From assembly GCA_012031635.1 (NCBI GenBank), contig JAAUUE010000005.1, positions 1 through 35,591 on the forward strand: 35,591 bases of DNA, read 5' to 3'. The notes under the pieces were generated by a model. That model was not told the DNA's origin, searched no databases, and saw nothing but the letters and a program-made list of their open reading frames with translations. Source of the DNA: Coleofasciculaceae cyanobacterium SM2_1_6 (GTDB lineage Bacteria; Cyanobacteriota; Cyanobacteriia; Cyanobacteriales; JAAUUE01). The translations under genes and the position numbers were made by a program. This document shows, in pieces, positions 13,485 to 22,093 of this stretch. Every line of letters begins with the position of its first letter. Position 1 is the first letter of the stretch.

Positions 13485-16090
13485 TTATTTACTAGAAGTA
13501 GCGAGAGCTTTGAACTCCTCAATACTGGGTTCGTCGCCCTTGGCAATTACTCTTCCTTCATCTTCAAAACCAGCAATCTCGTTAAAGTTGAGATAACGAT
13601 AGAGTTCCGCAGCGAGGGGATTGATTTTATCTTGGACTACTTTTAGATATTCCTCACGGGTTGGCATTTTCCCCAACAAGGCACAGACGGCAGCAAGTTC
13701 GGCAGAACCAAGATAGACCTGAGCACCTTTGCCCATGCGGTTATTGAAATTGCGGGTCGAGGTCGAAAACACTGTGGTATTATCTTCTACCCGGGCTTGG
13801 TTGCCCATACAGAGAGAGCAACCCGGCATTTCTAACCGAGCGCCCGTCTTTTGGAAAATTTCGTAATAACCCTCAGATTTCAGCATTGACTCATCCATGC
13901 GGGTGGGGGGAGCAACCCAGAGCCGAGCTTTGGCAACGCCTTCCCCTTCGATCGCCTTGGCTGCTGCCCGGTAGTGACCAATATTTGTCATGCAGGAACC
14001 GATAAAGACTTCGTGGATGCGATCGCCGACGCACTCAGACAGGGTTTTGATATTGTCAGGATCGTTGGGTGCTGCCACCAGGGGTTCGGTGATCTGGTTG
14101 AGGTCAATCTCGATAATCTCGGCGTACTCCGCATCCGCATCTGCTTCCATTAGCACCGGGTTGGCGAGCCATTCCTCCATTTTGGCAATCCGTCTGGTCA
14201 TGGTGCGGGCCTCGGTGTAACCACGGGCGATCATGTTTTTCAGGAGAGAGATGTTCGATCGCAGATACTCGGCTACAGTTTCGGGACTGAGTTTGATGGT
14301 GCAACCAGAACAGGATCGCTCTGCCGTCGCATCGGTGAGTTCAAAGGCTTGCTCTAGTTTTAGATCGGGCAGTCCTTCAATTTCCATGATTTTCCCAGAG
14401 AAGATATTTTTCTTGTTTTGCTTCTCAATGGTTAACAAACCCTTCTGGATTGCTACGTAGGGAATGGCATTCACCACATCCCGGAGGGTAATCCCCGGCT
14501 GCATTTCCCCCTTAAATCGGACTAACACCGATTCTGGCATATCCAAGGGCATCACCCCCAGCGCCGCCGCAAAGGCTACCAGCCCAGAACCCGCCGGAAA
14601 GGAAATCCCCAAAGGAAAACGGGTATGGGAATCCCCACCAGTCCCCACGGTATCGGGCAGCAGCATCCGGTTTAGCCAAGAATGAATAATCCCATCTGCC
14701 GGACGCAACGCCACGCCCCCACGGGTGGCAAAGAAATCTGGTAGTTCCTTGTGAGTTTGGATATCTGTGGGTTTGGGGTAAGCGGCAGTGTGGCAGAAAC
14801 TTTGCATGACTAGATCCGCAGAGAAGCCGAGGCAGGCTAGTTCCTTCAATTCATCACGGGTCATGGGGCCAGTGGTATCTTGGGAGCCAACGGTGGTCAT
14901 GATGGGTTCGCAGGAAGTGCCGGGACGAACACCGGGTAGTCCACAGGCTTTGCCGACCATTTTCTGGGCGAGGGTGTAGCCTTTGCCCGTATCCACGGGG
15001 GGTGTGGGACGGGTGAAGAGGGGACTGGGAGATAAACCAAGGGCTTGACGGGTTTTATCGGTGAGGCTGCGCCCGATGAGGAGGGGAATTCTGCCCCCCG
15101 CCCGGACTTCATCGAGGATTGTCTCTGGTTTGAGGGTGAAGGTGGAAATCACTGCGCCGCTTTCATTGGTAATTTCGCCCTTGTAGGGATGGATCGTAAT
15201 CACCATGCCAGTTTCTAGCCCGGTGGCATCACACTCGATCGGTAAGGCTCCCGAATCTTCGGCGGTGTTGAAAAAGATGGGGGCGATCGCCCGCCGAGAA
15301 TATAGCCGCCCGATCGCTTATTGGGTACGTAGGGAATATCGTTACCAATGTGCCACAGCACCGAGTTAATGGCAGACTTCCGGGAGGAACCAGTCCCCAC
15401 CACATCCCCCACATAGGCTACGGGATAGCCTTTTTGCTTCAGTTTGGCAATAGTCTGGATGCTGCCGGGTTGCTTGCTCTCCAGCATCACGAGGGCATGG
15501 AGGGGAATATCGGGGCGAGTGGTGGCATGGGGCGCTGGGGAGAGGTCATCGGTGTTGGTTTCGCCGGGAACCTTAAATACAGTGACGGTAACTGCTTCCG
15601 GTAGTTTGGGGCGACTCACGAGCCATTCGGCATTTGCCCAAGAATCCACCACCTGTTTGGCATAGGGGTTCTTTGCGGAGAGGGTCAAAATATCATGGAA
15701 GGCATCAAATACTAACATGGTCTTGCTCAGGGCAGCAGCAGCGGTGGAAGCGATCGCTGGTTCCCGGACTTGCAACAGACTAATTAAAGACTGGACATTA
15801 TATCCGCCCAGCATGGTTCCCAAGAGATGTACCGCCGCTTCGGGAGTAATCAAGGGGCAGTTAGTTTCTCCCTTGGCAACGGCAGTGAGAAATCCTGCTT
15901 TGACGTAGGCTGCCTGATCTACTCCGGGGGGGACTCGATCGCGGAGCATCTCAATTAAAGTTTCGGCTTCGTCCGCAGGCGGATTTTTGAGGAGTTCGCA
16001 TAGCTCGGCTACCTGCTCTGCATTCAAAGGAAGGGGAGGAATTCCCAAGGCTGCCCGTTCTTGGACATGGTGGCGATAGGTTTCTAGCAT
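13485..16090 (-). pseudogene. acnB: Aconitate hydratase B, frameshifted as written
   Basis: AcnB interconverts citrate and isocitrate in the TCA cycle using a 4Fe-4S cluster. The gene is split in the ORF track into 15215-16231 (N-terminal) and 13485-15206 (C-terminal). The first half runs in frame to [10 protein letters not shown], then shifts; in the next frame it continues [19 protein letters not shown] and joins [11 protein letters not shown]. Adding one base to the CCC run at 15290-15292 (inside a HIP1 site) restores 868 residues, the usual AcnB size. The start is MLETYRHHVQE (16090); upstream codons of the tracked ORF do not match the family. Cluster ligands are seen in [10 protein letters not shown] and GCSLCMGNQ. 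Loss of aconitase would be surprising, so a sequencing error is quite likely. Confidence 0.93.
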
Positions 16091-16245
16091 AATTATTTGG
16101 TTTTTCTTCTTCTCAAGATCAGGATGATTATAAACTACCTGAATTATCTGATCTTTATTACTCTTTACTACCATTTTGAGCGATCGTCCTTGACTTTGCC
16201 AGAACCTGCTGAGGATTATTGACCAAATCATTACCCGAACTATCT

Positions 16246-17100
16246 CTATGACAATTGGTTTGTTTGAGCGATCGTCACTTCTACTTCCTCCAGAGCTAAA
16301 TCTACAATTTGTGCAATTTCTACCGCACTCACCCCACGAGCCGCCAAACGCTGGATCAAGATTTTTCTCTCCTCCTGACGACCCTCCTGACGACCTTCCT
16401 GACGACCTTCCTGACGACCTTCCTGACGACCCTCCTGACGACCTTCTGTAAAAACTTCTTGATAGAATTTCGTTTGTTTCAAGTCAACTTGGCTAAACAT
16501 AGCGGCTATTTCCTCTCGTGATTTCTGGGGTAGTTTATAGACAATTATAGTTTCTAGTAAATTGATGAGATTCTCTCTGATAACCTGGTCAGCAATCTCT
16601 TCTCTGGCTTGGTTCGCTAATTCTATGGCTAAATTGGGGGCGGTAATTTCTGGCTCTGTAATTAATTTTAGAAGTTTTACTGGCAGGGTAGTGGTTTCTG
16701 GGGCGGAGAGTTCATTGATGTAAATGCGCGTAATATTTGGTAGTTGCAAGAAACCACCAAAGTGTAGTTCGTTAATCCGTTCGGTTTGTCTGTCGGGATA
16801 AATCACTACTAAATGCCACGGATGATTTGGGTTGTATTGCCTGATATAGATTAATAATTCTGTAAAGAGGCGGCTATACAACTGGGGGTCTGGTTGAAAT
16901 TGCACCTCCACAATATAAAAAGGCAGTTCTGGACTGGGGTTAACTGGCAAAAACAAGCCATCTAAACGCAGAGCTAATTGTTTAACTTCTTGGGATGTGA
17001 AAGTATATTCAGTAGTGATGGCTTCGGGAATATTTAGCAAAGCAAAGAAGATGAAGGGCAGGTCTTGGAAAATTTTATAAAATAGGCTATCAGTTTTCAT
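16246..17100 (-). CDS. DUF2887 / Rpn-like PD-(D/E)XK protein
   Basis: It belongs to the cyanobacterial DUF2887 family, distantly related to recombination-promoting nucleases of the Rpn/PD-(D/E)XK superfamily; its role is unknown. The start is taken at MKTDSLFYKIFQDLP (residue 25 of the tracked ORF), the usual family start, giving 284 residues. Core motifs are LRLDGLFLPV (Asp) and FYIVEVQFQPD (Glu-x-Gln instead of Glu-x-Lys), then LYSRLFTELLIYIRQY. Near the C-terminus there are six perfect EGRQ repeats, followed by a helical tail with GVSAVEIAQIVDLALEEVE. It begins 4 bp after the xth stop, so the two are co-transcribed. Confidence 0.82.
   Translation of the reverse strand: MKTDSLFYKIFQDLPFIFFALLNIPEAITTEYTFTSQEVKQLALRLDGLFLPVNPSPELPFYIVEVQFQPDPQLYSRLFTELLIYIRQYNPNHPWHLVVIYPDRQTERINELHFGGFLQLPNITRIYINELSAPETTTLPVKLLKLITEPEITAPNLAIELANQAREEIADQVIRENLINLLETIIVYKLPQKSREEIAAMFSQVDLKQTKFYQEVFTEGRQEGRQEGRQEGRQEGRQEGRQEERKILIQRLAARGVSAVEIAQIVDLALEEVEVTIAQTNQLS
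16375..16446 (-). repeat. 12-bp in-frame tandem repeat encoding (EGRQ)6
   Basis: Six consecutive 12-bp units (GAR-GGT-CGT-CAG on the coding strand) differ only at the third base of the Glu codon. The number of units can change by slippage without breaking the frame. Confidence 0.9.
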
Positions 17101-17104
17101 GAAA

Positions 17105-17893
17105 TTAGCTAAATTCAGCAATGACAGGAGTATGGTCACTGGGTTTGAGGAGCTTGCGGGGAGCAGCATCAATTAGGCAACTGGTGGCTCGATCGAGCAG
17201 CCCTTGAGTTGTGTAAATATGATCAATGCGCCAGCCCAGATTCCGGCGAAAAGAGGCTTCTCGGTAATCCCACCAGCTATAGTTTTCGGCTTGATCACAA
17301 AATTTTCTAAACACATCAGTCAAGCCCAGATCACAAATTTCGGCTAATAGTTGCCGTTCTATTTCGGTTGTTCCCACCACCGGATCATTTTCCTTGGGAA
17401 TGAAGTGAATATCTCGGTTATCGGGAGCAATATTAAAATCTCCACAAATACAAATAGGCTGCTCTACTAGGAGGAATTTTTCTAGATAACTATAGAGGAG
17501 TTTTAACCAGTGGAGTTTGTAGTGATATTTTTCAATAATTCCCCCACCGTTAGGCACATAGACACAAATTACTCGAATATTATCAAATATCCCAGTAATT
17601 ACTCGCTTTTGAAGATCAAAATCTCCGGCTACTTCTGTACCAAGAATGGGGGCAAAACCTTGGCTGACAGAGCTTAATTCCTGCTTACTGACGATCGCCA
17701 CACCGTTATAAGCCTTTTGCCCAGAAACATAGCAGTGGTAGCCAATATCAGTGAAATTGCTGTAGGGAAAGCCACTCTCAATCACCTTAGTTTCCTGAAG
17801 ACAAAGAATATCTACCTGATTAGTTTCTAGCCAGTCAATCACCTGATCTATCCGAATCCGAATCGAGTTGACATTCCAAGTAGCAATTTTCAT
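17105..17893 (-). CDS. xth: Exodeoxyribonuclease III / AP endonuclease
   Basis: This is a class II AP endonuclease of the ExoIII family, which incises DNA at abasic sites and trims 3' blocking groups in base-excision repair. The 262-residue protein has all catalytic motifs in order: WNVNSIR, LQETKV (metal-binding Glu), VYVPNGG, GDFNIAP (Asp-Asn), RIDHIYTT and the final SDHTPVIAEF (catalytic Asp-His). Length is normal. It lies 46 bp after nadB and 4 bp before the DUF2887 gene on the same strand, so it is probably read through from the nad genes. Confidence 0.95.
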   Translation of the reverse strand: MKIATWNVNSIRIRIDQVIDWLETNQVDILCLQETKVIESGFPYSNFTDIGYHCYVSGQKAYNGVAIVSKQELSSVSQGFAPILGTEVAGDFDLQKRVITGIFDNIRVICVYVPNGGGIIEKYHYKLHWLKLLYSYLEKFLLVEQPICICGDFNIAPDNRDIHFIPKENDPVVGTTEIERQLLAEICDLGLTDVFRKFCDQAENYSWWDYREASFRRNLGWRIDHIYTTQGLLDRATSCLIDAAPRKLLKPSDHTPVIAEFS

Positions 17894-17939
17894 AATTTGT
17901 TAGTGTTATCGTCGATCTATTCCTCCATCTTAATTTACG

Positions 17940-19544
17940 CTATTCTCGGTAATGGCAGCCCATGCTGGTTTTGTTTGCCCAGGCTGCTTGGGTGACAAGG
18001 ATGGCTACTTGGATCGCATTCCGTAAGCCGATTAAGCCGTCAGTAAGCTGGGTGGTGTGATAGAACTCTTCGATTTCTAGTTGCAGGTGGCGTAATTCCC
18101 GGATCGCCCGGCGGAGTCGATCGCTAGTCCGCACCAAGCCTACGTAATTCCACATCAGGTACTTGATCGATCGCATGTCTTGACTAATTAATACTGGGTC
18201 TGCCAATTCTGAACCCGTGTTTTGCCAAGGGGGAATATCGGTGGCAAGGTGTCCACTGAGCAGTTCGACAGGCTCACTGTAAGACTTTGCCGAAGTGCAG
18301 AGTTTTTGCTGAGTTAGTTGAGCCAAAATATCCCGTGCAGCTCGATCGCCCCACACCAAACCCTCTAGCAACGAAGCACTACCCAAGCGATTGGCTCCAT
18401 GCAACCCCGTACACGCCACTTCCCCCGCAGCGTAGAGATGCTCTAGGGTCGTCCTGCCCCACACATCCACCCATACACCTCCACAAAAATAGTGCGCTCC
18501 CGGCACCACAGGGACTGGCTCCTTGGTAATATCTACCCCGTAACTCAGGCATTGGGCATAAATATTCGGGAACTCGTGGCGGATTTTGGCAGCGGGCAGG
18601 GAAGAGGCTAAATCTAGATAGACATGGGAAACATCCAAGGCAATCATTTCCTGATGAATCCCCCTCGCCACCACATCTCTCGGAGCCAAGTCCCCCCATT
18701 CTGGCGCGTATTTTTCCATGAAAGTCTGCCCGTTGCTATTAACTAACCTCGCCCCCGCTCCCCGCACTGCCTCGGAAATCAGGAACGCCGGAGCCGTTTC
18801 ATGGTGAAAAGTGGTGGGGTGAAACTGGACAAATTCACAATTAATCACCCTTGCCCCCGCCCGGTGCGCCATCGCCAATCCATCTCCCCTTGCGCCTACA
18901 GGATTAGTTGTCCGCAGGTAAATCTGCCCTAAGCCGCCCGTGGCTAAAATAGTTTTTTTGGCAATACAGGAGATCACTTCGCCAGTCTTTTGATTAAAAA
19001 GATAAGCCCCAACACAGGAGAGGGGAGCATAGATAGCCGATCGATCCCTTGCATGGTGGGCGGGAGTCAGCAGGTCTACGGCAGTGTGTTCGGTTAAAAG
19101 TTGAATGTGGGGATGGGCTTGGAGGGCAGAGGTTAAAGCATCACTAATGGCTTTGCCGGTGGTGTCGGCTGCGTGGACAATCCGGGGGGTGGCGTGGGCA
19201 GCTTCCCGGATGACTTGGAGTTCTCCTTGGTCGGTGCGATCGAAGGGAACCCCCAATCTTTTCACCAAAAACCGCTCCACCAAATCAGGGCCTTCCTCTG
19301 CCAAAATTTCCACCGCCGCCCGATGGCTATGCCCCGCCCCCGCCCGGATCAAGTCCTCTGCCAACAAAGTAACAGAATCATCATCCCCTTGATAAATAAT
19401 CCCGCCCTGAGCATAGCAAGTATTAGATTCTTCTGGATTTGGCGCACGAGTCACTACGGTGACAGACACCCCCGCATCCGCCAACTGCAAAGCCGCCGTC
19501 CCCCCCGCAATTCCCGAACCCAAAATTAAAACATCGGTTTCCAT
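17940..19544 (-). CDS. nadB: L-aspartate oxidase
   Basis: NadB oxidises L-aspartate to iminoaspartate, the first step of de novo NAD synthesis, with FAD. The 534-residue protein begins with the FAD-binding fingerprint VLILGSGIAGGTAALQLADAG and continues with NTCYAQGG, HAADTTGKAI, TILATGGLGQIY, CEFVQFHPTTF, and HYFCGGVWVDVWGRT, all typical of NadB/SdhA flavoproteins. The C-terminus ends at MGCHYRE, slightly short of the family's usual end. Around residues 415-440 the sequence SAKSYSEPVELLSGHLATD is encoded by a REP-like palindrome and appears to be a linker insertion. It sits downstream of nadC and nadA, separated from nadA by a heptad-repeat spacer. Confidence 0.94.
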   Translation of the reverse strand: METDVLILGSGIAGGTAALQLADAGVSVTVVTRAPNPEESNTCYAQGGIIYQGDDDSVTLLAEDLIRAGAGHSHRAAVEILAEEGPDLVERFLVKRLGVPFDRTDQGELQVIREAAHATPRIVHAADTTGKAISDALTSALQAHPHIQLLTEHTAVDLLTPAHHARDRSAIYAPLSCVGAYLFNQKTGEVISCIAKKTILATGGLGQIYLRTTNPVGARGDGLAMAHRAGARVINCEFVQFHPTTFHHETAPAFLISEAVRGAGARLVNSNGQTFMEKYAPEWGDLAPRDVVARGIHQEMIALDVSHVYLDLASSLPAAKIRHEFPNIYAQCLSYGVDITKEPVPVVPGAHYFCGGVWVDVWGRTTLEHLYAAGEVACTGLHGANRLGSASLLEGLVWGDRAARDILAQLTQQKLCTSAKSYSEPVELLSGHLATDIPPWQNTGSELADPVLISQDMRSIKYLMWNYVGLVRTSDRLRRAIRELRHLQLEIEEFYHTTQLTDGLIGLRNAIQVAILVTQAAWANKTSMGCHYRE

Positions 19545-19678
19545 ATTTCAGTTAACAGTTATCAGTTATCAGTTATCAGAAAAAGTAAAAGGTAAAAAGG
19601 TAAAAAGAAAAAGTGAAGAAGCCCGTTTTTCCTTTCTACTTTCTACTTTTTACTTCTAAGTTCCCTGTTCACTGTTTT
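19545..19678. repeat. Heptad-repeat spacer between nadA and nadB
   Basis: The left end is a CAGTTAT/CAGTTAA tandem (19550-19580). The middle has GTAAAAAG-type runs facing an inverted TTTCTACTTTTTACTTC half, so a long imperfect hairpin can form. The right end is CCTGTTCACTGTTTTT. This is the architecture of cyanobacterial short tandemly repeated elements. No gene is present. Confidence 0.75.
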
Positions 19679-20710
19679 TCATATTTCCAACATCCTCTGC
19701 ACCGATCGAGCCGCTCGGACTCTGATATCTTCGGGAATTTCAATCACGTATTGAGTTAATTGCAGGGATTGTAAGGTATCTTCTAGGGTGATTTCGTTCA
19801 TGTGAGGGCAACGGACACTACAGAGGCGGAGCATTTCCTTCTGGGGATTGGCGGCGGCGATATTGTCTCCCATGGCGCATTCTGTGAGCAGCAAATACCG
19901 AGGTTTATCGGTGGTTTCAATGAACTTGATCATGGCGGAGGTGCTGCCTGCAAAGTCCGAGGCGTTGACTACCTCTGGGCTACATTCGGGGTGAGCCAAA
20001 ATTACTGTGTCGGGGAAGTGGGTACGAATATTCTCGATATCACTAACAGTGAAGCGATCGTGGACTTCACAGCGTCCGTGCCAACCAATCATCTGATAAT
20101 CAAGATCATTACTGAATTTTCCTGTGGGTTGATGACTAGGGAAAATAATATGCTTCCCGGTTTCTTGAGCCACATTGCGAGCGAGATATTCATCGGGTAA
20201 AAAGATAATTGTATCAGTGCCAAAGGATTCCACCACTTGGGCTGCATTCCCGGAAGTACAACAGATATCACACTCAGCTTTGACATCAGCGTAGGTATTA
20301 ATATAAGTCACCACGGGAACGCCGGGAAATTGTTGTTTGAGTTGGCGGACATCGGCAGCAGTGATACTAGCTGCAAGGGAACAACCAGCGACTTTTGCCG
20401 GGAGTAGTACGGTTTTTTTAGGGTTAAGAATCTTCGCAGTTTCTGCCATGAATCGCACCCCACAAAAGACAATAATATCTTTGTCAGTTGCGGCAGCTTT
20501 CCGGCTTAATTCGAGGGAATCTCCGGTGAAATCTGGCACCGAATTAAAGAGGGCTGGTTCCATGTAATTATGCCCAAGAATAATCGCATTGCGTTGGACT
20601 TTTAATTGATTAATCTGCTCGGCTATTTCTGCTTTGTAAGCTAACTCTAACTCCGGGACAATATTGTGCAGTTTCACCTTCATGGATTCGTAAATTGCAG
20701 TGGCGGGCAT
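19679..20710 (-). CDS. nadA: Quinolinate synthase
   Basis: NadA condenses iminoaspartate (from NadB) with dihydroxyacetone phosphate to quinolinate, using an oxygen-sensitive 4Fe-4S cluster with three Cys ligands. In the 343-residue protein the likely ligands are Cys in KVAGCSLAASIT, HPECSPEV and CSVRCPHMNEI; AECDICCTSGNA is also conserved. Other family segments are IILGHNYMEPAL, TGDSLELSR and FCGVRFMAETAKIL. The ATG at 20710 has AAGGAG five bases upstream. An internal Met (MKVKLHNIV) is a less likely start. It lies between nadC and nadB on the same strand. Confidence 0.96.
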   Translation of the reverse strand: MPATAIYESMKVKLHNIVPELELAYKAEIAEQINQLKVQRNAIILGHNYMEPALFNSVPDFTGDSLELSRKAAATDKDIIVFCGVRFMAETAKILNPKKTVLLPAKVAGCSLAASITAADVRQLKQQFPGVPVVTYINTYADVKAECDICCTSGNAAQVVESFGTDTIIFLPDEYLARNVAQETGKHIIFPSHQPTGKFSNDLDYQMIGWHGRCEVHDRFTVSDIENIRTHFPDTVILAHPECSPEVVNASDFAGSTSAMIKFIETTDKPRYLLLTECAMGDNIAAANPQKEMLRLCSVRCPHMNEITLEDTLQSLQLTQYVIEIPEDIRVRAARSVQRMLEI

Positions 20711-20880
20711 GGGTTCTCCTTAATCAGTTATCAGTTATCAGTTATCAGTTATCAGGGAGTAGGAGGTACAGGGAGGTAAGGGGAGGTAAAGGAGGTAAAG
20801 AGAGGTAAAGTATTAGTCGTAATCTCTTGATGTTTACTGTTCACTGTTCACTGTTTACTGTTCACTGTCCTTATTGGTTA
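20711..20880. repeat. Heptad-repeat spacer between nadC and nadA
   Basis: It has the same three-part build as the nadA-nadB spacer: (CAGTTAT)n at about 20726-20755, a purine-rich tract of GGAGGTAAA-like units, then a TTCACTG/TTTACTG tandem to about 20867. The two spacers are probably copies of one repeat family. Confidence 0.75.
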
Positions 20881-21795
20881 TTACAAACAAAAACTAATGT
20901 CTAATGCGGTGACGGAATGGGTAAGATGCCCGATCGAGATGTAGTCCACTCCGGTTTTAGCGATCGCTCCTACGGTATGTAAATTCACATTTCCCGATGC
21001 TTCAAGGGGAACGGCTCCTTGGGTAATTTCCACGGCTTGGCGCATGGCTTCTAGGCTCATATTGTCGAGCATGATGCGATCGACCCCCAGAGTTAGGGCT
21101 TCTTGGAGTTCTGCTAGATTTTTCACCTCTACTTCTATGGGAATTTTCGTGGGAATTTGGGCAGGGATTTTTGAGCTAACCAGAGCCTCTTGATTTTGTG
21201 GATTAACCTGTGGATTAACCTGCTGACTGGCTCGATCGAGGTACGATCGCATTCTGGTGACTGCGGCGGTAATTCCCCCGGCGGCGGTAATGTGGTTATC
21301 TTTGATCAGAGCCATATCATCCAAGCCAAAGCGATGATTTTGACCGCCGCCCAAATGCACCGCCCATTTATCAAATAAGCGCAAACCCGGAGCCGTCTTC
21401 CGAGTGTCGAGGATTACCGCCCTAGTTCCCGCCACTGTGCCCACAAATTTCTGGGTGAGAGTGGCAATGCCCGACATCCTTTGCAAGAAATTTAACGCCA
21501 CCCGTTCGGCTTGCAGGAGGGCTAAACCAGAGCCAGAAGCTAGACCAATTACCTCTCGATTTTTGACCGTTGCCCCATCCAAGACTTGGGGGATAAATTT
21601 AATTTGGGGATCCACTAGCTCAAACACCCACTGCACTACCTCGATCCCCGCTATCACCCCCTCAGCTTTGGCAATAAATTCTCCCTGACAGGACAAATCC
21701 GCCGGAATCGTTGCCATACTGGTAATATCTCCCGTGCCGATATCTTCCTCTAGGGCTTGATGGATAATAGCTTTATACCTTTCTATTTGGTGCAT
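20881..21795 (-). CDS. nadC: Nicotinate-nucleotide pyrophosphorylase (quinolinate phosphoribosyltransferase)
   Basis: NadC converts quinolinate and PRPP to nicotinate mononucleotide, the third step of the pathway. The 304-residue protein shows LEEDIGTGDITS, ERVALNFLQRMSGIAT, ILDTRKTAPGLR, KWAVHLGGGQNHRFGL, IKDNHI and the C-terminal VDRIMLDNM and LEASGNVNL. The active-site basic residues lie in those segments. Between the IKDNHITAAGG and EVEVKNL motifs there is an extra low-complexity stretch (QVNPQVNPQNQ, then KIPAQIPTKIP), absent from typical NadC. It is the first gene of the nadC-nadA-nadB-xth-DUF2887 series and diverges from the histidine kinase gene. Confidence 0.95.
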   Translation of the reverse strand: MHQIERYKAIIHQALEEDIGTGDITSMATIPADLSCQGEFIAKAEGVIAGIEVVQWVFELVDPQIKFIPQVLDGATVKNREVIGLASGSGLALLQAERVALNFLQRMSGIATLTQKFVGTVAGTRAVILDTRKTAPGLRLFDKWAVHLGGGQNHRFGLDDMALIKDNHITAAGGITAAVTRMRSYLDRASQQVNPQVNPQNQEALVSSKIPAQIPTKIPIEVEVKNLAELQEALTLGVDRIMLDNMSLEAMRQAVEITQGAVPLEASGNVNLHTVGAIAKTGVDYISIGHLTHSVTALDISFCL

Positions 21796-22093
21796 AAAAA
21801 TAGTTACCTAGGGAAATATGGTGATATTAACCATTATTCTATCGTTAATCTTTGGCGATCGCCAGATGTTCTTAATATTTTGGGAGTTTTCTTTGTTATC
21901 TTTTGGCAAACTGCTCTTGAGTTGAGGCGGGATGAGATAATTAAGCTGGTAATTCAAGGCGGGGAATCTGCCTTGGTCTAGAGGTAATCTTTTTTTCTAT
22001 GGATAAGATTGAGGTGTAACTGCGATCGTCCAAATCCATGGCTAAACCTAAGCCTATATCCCATCCATCTGATGCCTAGCTCATGCCCATCCC
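21796..22093. other. Divergent intergenic region between nadC and the histidine kinase gene
   Basis: This 298-bp stretch should hold both promoters. It contains one HIP1 site near 21856 and a tracked 74-residue ORF (21757-21981) that overlaps the nadC start and has no convincing ribosome-binding site. No clear promoter boxes or riboswitch-like structure was recognised. Confidence 0.4.

Noticed and set aside
16375-16446. Regular 12-bp units as a mini CRISPR array
   Set aside because: There are no spacers; units are head to tail and encode EGRQ in frame.
19550-20867. Heptad repeats in the nad spacers as CRISPR-like arrays
   Set aside because: Seven-base units without unique spacers fit known short tandem repeats of cyanobacteria.
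21757-21981. Plus-strand ORF of 74 residues between nadC and the histidine kinase gene
   Set aside because: It overlaps the nadC start, lacks a Shine-Dalgarno sequence and matches no family I know. A gene relic is possible but unsupported.
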